From: Verrucomicrobia bacterium TMED56
GTDB taxonomy: Bacteria > Verrucomicrobiota > Verrucomicrobiia > Opitutales > Seribacteraceae
Direction of reading: 5' to 3'
DNA: 16,748 nt
Assembly (NCBI GenBank): GCA_002167265.1
Contig: NHDJ01000060.1
Span: 1,684-18,431, forward strand
How positions within the stretch are numbered: the first letter of the stretch is position 1; every line of letters starts with the position of its first letter. Below are positions 8,606 to 14,600 of this stretch, one piece after another. The translations under genes were made by a program, and so were the position numbers. The notes below the pieces were generated by a model that was given only the letters and a program-made list of their open reading frames with translations, was not told the DNA's origin and ran no database searches.

Positions 8606-8674
8606 ATGTCCTTTCGCTCTGTACGGCCCTTTTTACGGGCGTTGTTTTTGGTTTGCAGTATCTCTCTGTACGGA
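8606..8674 (+). other. Signal peptide of gene 2 product
   Basis: Residues 1-23: a short positively charged segment, a hydrophobic core of about 12-14 residues, and the end SLYG before VVKEEN. The mature LamG1 domain begins about seven residues later. The exact cleavage site is uncertain because the -3/-1 residues (L, G) are not the best A-X-A type. Confidence 0.65.
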
Positions 8675-11600
8675 GTTGTTAAGGAAGAAAACTTGGTGGT
8701 ACGGTGGACTTTTGATGAGGGTAACGGAAGTTCGGCTTCCGATGTTACGGGTGGTGGTCTGGATATGCTGCTCAGTGCCAACGCTCAATGGGGTACGGAA
8801 GACAATGACACGGCAATATCCAAGCATAGCTTAAACCTCATGAATGGGGATTCCTACGCGCGCGCACTCGCGCATTCTAAGTTAAAAGCGTCTGATTCCT
8901 TTTCTATCTTGATGTGGTTTAAGTCAAACGGGCAACCCGATGCCTACAGCCAAATGTTATCGAAGAAAAAAGACGGTTATTCATCTTATTTTATACAGGT
9001 CGAACCGGATGGAAAAAGCCTCAAGACTATAGTCCGCTCCTACGGTAACTACTACGATAACGGAAATTTTAAATTTAGTCTGGATAAATGGCATCAACTG
9101 GTGATGACTTTCAACGGAAATACTTTTAATTCTTTTCTGGATGGAACCTGGGTTGGGACGACTGATTTAACCTGGCAAATTGATGCCAATGACGGAGAGC
9201 TTGGCGTGGGAGGGACTGCGGATGGCAGTAATCTTTTCAAGGGATGGATTGATGATTTGCGGATTTACGACACAGCCTTGCACAAGAGCGAAGTTTTTCA
9301 ATCATATGGAGAAGGTGCCGGTGATTTCGGTGCTGATCCGGTTTTTCTGGTGGATCGAGCCACATCAACGATGCCCATAACTGCTACCCTGAGTTTTTGG
9401 GACAGCAATCAAAACCCCGTGCAGATGAGTGACCTGAATGTCTCTGACTTTCGGGTGTCCGGTGCGACCATTTCAAACCTTCAACCGCTTGGATTGAATT
9501 ACACCTTCGACTTAAATGCATCGATTCGTCCCCAGCGGGTGATTGTTGAGTTGCCTGCCGGCGTTTGCAAGGATGACGACAATATCAGTAATGCTTTCGG
9601 TTCTGTGGTTGTAGTGTATTCTGATCTTGTCACAAAATCTGAGGATCTGGTTGGTTGGTGGACTTTTGACGACCTCAATGGATCCGTGGTTTCTGATAAT
9701 TCTGGAGCTGGTTCAAACGCTTATTTATTGGGTGATTCATCCTTGGATGCAACTTCACCCGCCCTGGGTACAAAAGCACTTTTGCTGGATGGTGACGGGG
9801 ATTCAGCCATGGTCTTTGGATTGAAGGGGAATCCAGGTGAAATTTACAGGTACGATGAACTGGAGCTTTGGTGGCCCCTGGACGGGAATTATTCCGACCT
9901 GTCCGGAAACGGGAGGAATGCGACTCCCACCGTAAATGAGGCAAATCCCTGGCAGGATGGCCGTTATGGACAGGCCTTTACTTTTACCGGCAATGATCAC
10001 CTTGAAGCATCAAATCCACTCTATCGGGGTATTACCGGTACGGGCGGCCGCACGCTTTCGATGTGGATCAAGACAACGGATAAAAATTGGAGAACATTAG
10101 CCTACTGGGGAAATGAAGTAAATGGACAGCGTTGGTGGCTGAGACTTTACAGGAACGAATTACAAATGCATTTTCGCAATTCAGTTCGACGGACTTACAC
10201 CAAAAACTTAATTGATGGACTCTGGCATCATGTTGCGGTGGTCAATCCGGATGGTGGTAACAGTAGAAACACGGTTCGTTTGTATATAGACGGTGCGGAA
10301 GCTGATTTTTATGGTCAATGGGGCCAGACCAGCATTAGCACAGGGGTCAATTATTCTTTCCGCATTGGAAAGCGCTGGAATAACGGGCAGAGGTATGTTG
10401 GTGCGATTGATGATGTGCGACTTTATTCAGCAGGGTTTTCTGAGTTTGAAATACAAAACCTTGTCCAGGAAGGATCCGGATTGCCTGTGGATATGGGAGA
10501 AGAAAGCTACACGCTTTCTGTCTGGGCAAAACCAAAGAAACTCTCCCCCGTGATGGACTATAAGTTTGCGATTGGGTGGTATGAGGGGAATGGAAACAAT
10601 GAGTACATTCAGTCCCGGTTGCTACCCGGGCGCGTGGATGTCTCGGAATATAATTCCATGTATGTGGTCAATCCGAGTAGTTTGCAGCAATCAAACATCT
10701 TTCCTGATGGGCTTACAGAACGTCTGTTTGATGGCACTTTCAATGATCAGCAACTGAATGACACCACAGGAAATCCTAATCAATATGACGCCGGAATCGA
10801 TGGAAGAGGATTTCGTTTTGGTGCTCAAATTCCCACTAATAACTCAATTATTAACCGAATCGCGGATGCGAACTTTTCAGTGCTCACCGCCCTGCCCACC
10901 GAATCCCATTCTGACAGTTATATCCTTTGGGAGCATGGCGGCACAGGGACTGGAGCATTTGTAGGTTTTAATAATGGATTCCTCAGGGTGCGTGCCGGTG
11001 ATGGAGGTGCCAATGTCATGGCACCGGGCAGTTCTTCATCTTCTATGGCATTGCTGGATGTATCTTTCAGTCAATTGGAAGAAGCGGGTTTTACAGACGG
11101 TAAATTACACGACTTGAGATGGGAAATGATCATTGGAGATGGTTCTACCTATCCAGGATCTGTCCGCTTGTGGATTGATGGGGTTTATATGGGCGAATCA
11201 AACACTACAGGTCTAAATGCCCGGTTAGAGAGTTCAAGCTGGACGGGAAGTGACAATGGTGGATTTGGCCGATCATATGGGACAATTTGTGCAGGAGAAT
11301 CCACCAATGCATGGCCTTATGAAACTGGATCTTCCCTACTCTATCATCATGGTACGGGATTTATGGTAAATCAGTCCTATGTTTTTGAGGACAAAATTTT
11401 TAGTGGACAGGTTGATTTTACAGGCTCGATCATTGATCAGAAATCTGGGGGACTTACCGGAACTGATTATATTGGGGGATTGTGGTACGGCACCCTTCGC
11501 ATTGGAAACGATACTTTTATGCGTTCCGGGGAGAATACTTTCGGTACGCGTAGTGATGATGGCAGTGCCCTTTGGATAGACCTGGACCGTGATGGAGATT

Positions 11601-14600
11601 TTAGTCGCACAAATGCTGATAATCTCGATGAGATGGTGGTGAATAATTTGGGAAGTCATGGGCAGCGGAATCGAGTGGGGACGGCTTTTCTGGGATACAA
11701 ATCTCCAATTTTAATGCGAGTGGGCGGAAAAACGAACCCGGGCATTTCTGCAGGTACGGGAGGTGTAAGCACTGCATATCACTCAACTCCAGTTGGTGAA
11801 AATCTTGCAGTGGGTAGCGATAAGTTGAGGGAAGCGGAGTGGAATCATCTGGCTTTGGTTGTGAATCGACTGGATGGAGAGATTCGACATTTTTTGAATG
11901 GAAAATTAGTGGCAGCGGATGAATTTACTGAGGGTACTTATGGGGATTTTTATGTTGGAGACTGGTACTTTGGAGGTATTCCGGGATTGAATGACTTTAA
12001 CGGTTCGATCGATGATGCCAGAATCTATTCCACCGCACTGAGTGATGAGGATATTTTTGTCCTCTACAACGGAGGGGCTGGTGATATGGGCATTATGGGA
12101 GATCTTGATGCACCTCATATTACGCAGGATAATCCAATAAGTTTAAGCCTAAGTTTTAGTAAAGTTGGAAACGGTGTCGTTGTAAATGGATTGCAGGAGT
12201 CGGATCTTAATTCCAGTCTGGTCGGTGGAAGCGTGGTTCCAGGCTCGTTTGTTTCGAATGACGGCAACCAAACCTTTTCTTTTCAGGTAGTTCCAGAAGT
12301 TGGAGCCTTGGAAGTGAAAATGTCTCTGCCGGGTGGGGCTGGAACTTTTGGTGGAGAGCCAACACTGGCTGTCAACCGAGTCATTGGCATAGTTCCCGAT
12401 GTGTTGGCTAAAGATGAAATTACCAATTGGTGGTGGTTTGATGAGGCGTTGGGTCGGGTAGCCTCAGACAGCGTTGGAACCAATGACGGTCAGTTGCTTG
12501 GAGGAATGAAGTGGTCCGCGGATGCCAAGGAGAATACGGCGGTTAATTTTGCAAAACCCAGTCAAATGATATCGATGGGAACAGTTGCTCCATCTTTTAA
12601 TAAGGGCCGTTTTCAGTTGTCCTTTTGGTTTAAGCGCAAAGAAGAGGGCTTTACCTGGTCCACAGAGCAAGTTTCCAATGTCATGCTAAGTCTTGGAGAC
12701 GAAAACGGATCGAGATTGCAGATTGGTACAAAAGGGCAAAGTGTTGAAGTTTTCATGGCTACCGGGGTAAGGAGCCAGCGGGTATCTCTTGGATCCGGTG
12801 TGAGAACAGGAGAATGGCATCACTTACTTCTATCCTATGATGAAAATGCCACGGATGACTATGAATTACGGGTATTCCTGGATGGGGAATTATCGGGATA
12901 CACCTCGGAATTAGGGGGATCGCTTCAAGTCAAACCATCTGATGAGTGGCTTTTGGGGGCAGCTTCTAAAACTTCTCCCCAAAATGGCCGGTTTACGGGT
13001 TTAATTGATGATATGAGGTTTTACCGTTCGGAACGTGCTGAAGAAATTGCGCGGGAAACCTACAACAACGGACAGGGGGATTTAGCTTTATCTGTCGATG
13101 TCTCATATCCGGTCAGCACTCACGACAATCCTATTCAGGCAAGTCTGACTTTTCGAAAATATGGCATAGATATTCCGCTTTCAGAGTTCAATGCCAGCAG
13201 GATAAGTGTGCTCAATGGTGAACTTGTAAAGTTTGAAGGGAATGGCTCTAAGTGGTTTATTGAATTTAATTCCACGGCAGACCCGGGTCGTGTAACCGTG
13301 AATCTGCTTGAAGGTGTCGGAGTTGATGGAACTCAGCAGGAAAGTAATGCCAACTCATTTGTAGTCGGTTTCGCCCGTCCGCTCACACGGGTCGAGTCCC
13401 TGACGGCATGGTGGGATTTCGATGAAGGAAGTGGCTCAAAGGTTACGGATTATATGAATGGGTTTGTGGGAGATTTCTTTAGTGGTGATGCTGGATTTTC
13501 AAATGTTTCCTTTGATTCAGTCAATGCCAAGTTTGGAAGTGCTTTAAGGTTTCCCAAGAATGCATGGGTTGAAACTAATGCATTGTCATCCAACCTTGGA
13601 ATAAGCGGTGGGAATCCCCGAACTATTTCCTTCTGGATTTATGTGGAAAGTGGTCAAAGTGGGCAACCCGGGCCTTATGGGTTGGGGCACATGGGATGTC
13701 CCAATAGTACGCATAGGATGTGGGGATTCAGAGATTTTTGGGATGGAAACTACAGAAGGTTCCGAACTCAACACTGGTGTTGGGACCCCGATGTTTTTGT
13801 CTCCGAAGGAATGAGGGATAAGTGGATGCACTTGGCACATATCTACACCGGGTCCAATGTTCAGGTCTATGTCAATGGCACGATTCGGCGTGACTGGTTT
13901 AAGGATGACATTGATACTGGAAATACATACCCTATTCAATTTGGGAGGTGGACGAATGAAGACAATAAATTAGATCGTACTTTTCAGGGGCTGTTGGATG
14001 ATTTTAGGGTTTATGATGTAGGACTGGCTGCTTCAGATATCTTAAAGATTTACGGGAATGGAGCGGGTGACCTTCAAGTGATTCCAACGCTTGATATCCC
14101 ATCGGTTGTGGACGGCAGTCCGGTTATGGGCAGACTCAGATTTGAGAGAAATGGGCAACCTATTGATGTTGTTGATTTTAATGTCACTGATGATCTTACC
14201 ATTAGTAATGGAAGTATTGATCCAAGCTCTCTGTTTAATGAGGGAAATGGATCCTACCGCTTTAATTTTACCCTTAACCAGGAAAATACCGCATCACAAA
14301 TTGAAATGGCTGCAGGTCGCGTTTTTGACCGATATGGAGAGGGGAATGGAGTGGTTTCAGTTTCCACGAGGTTAATGTACCGTGCGGTTACCCGTGGCCA
14401 GGAATTACTTGCCTGGTGGCCTTTTGATGATGATGCGATTGGTTCAAGTGATGTGGTCGGCAAGACTTCTAATGCCCGACTTGCTAAGATTTATGACGGT
14501 GCAAATGTGACTCATTTCGGGAAGTTTGGAAAGGGTTTGCATTTCGATCGCACTCGCTCAAAAGGCCGGATGACCATTCAGGGTAATGGAGTGAATCTAC

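Noticed and set aside
8602..8607. Perfect TATAAT at the gene 2 start
   Set aside because: It overlaps the ATG, so its transcript would start inside the gene, and the -35 position (TGGATC) is poor. The TATACT box upstream is better placed.
8857..8865. Short alternating CG run (CGCGCGCGC)
   Set aside because: Only nine bases, in frame as part of YARALAH; too short to claim a Z-DNA or regulatory role.
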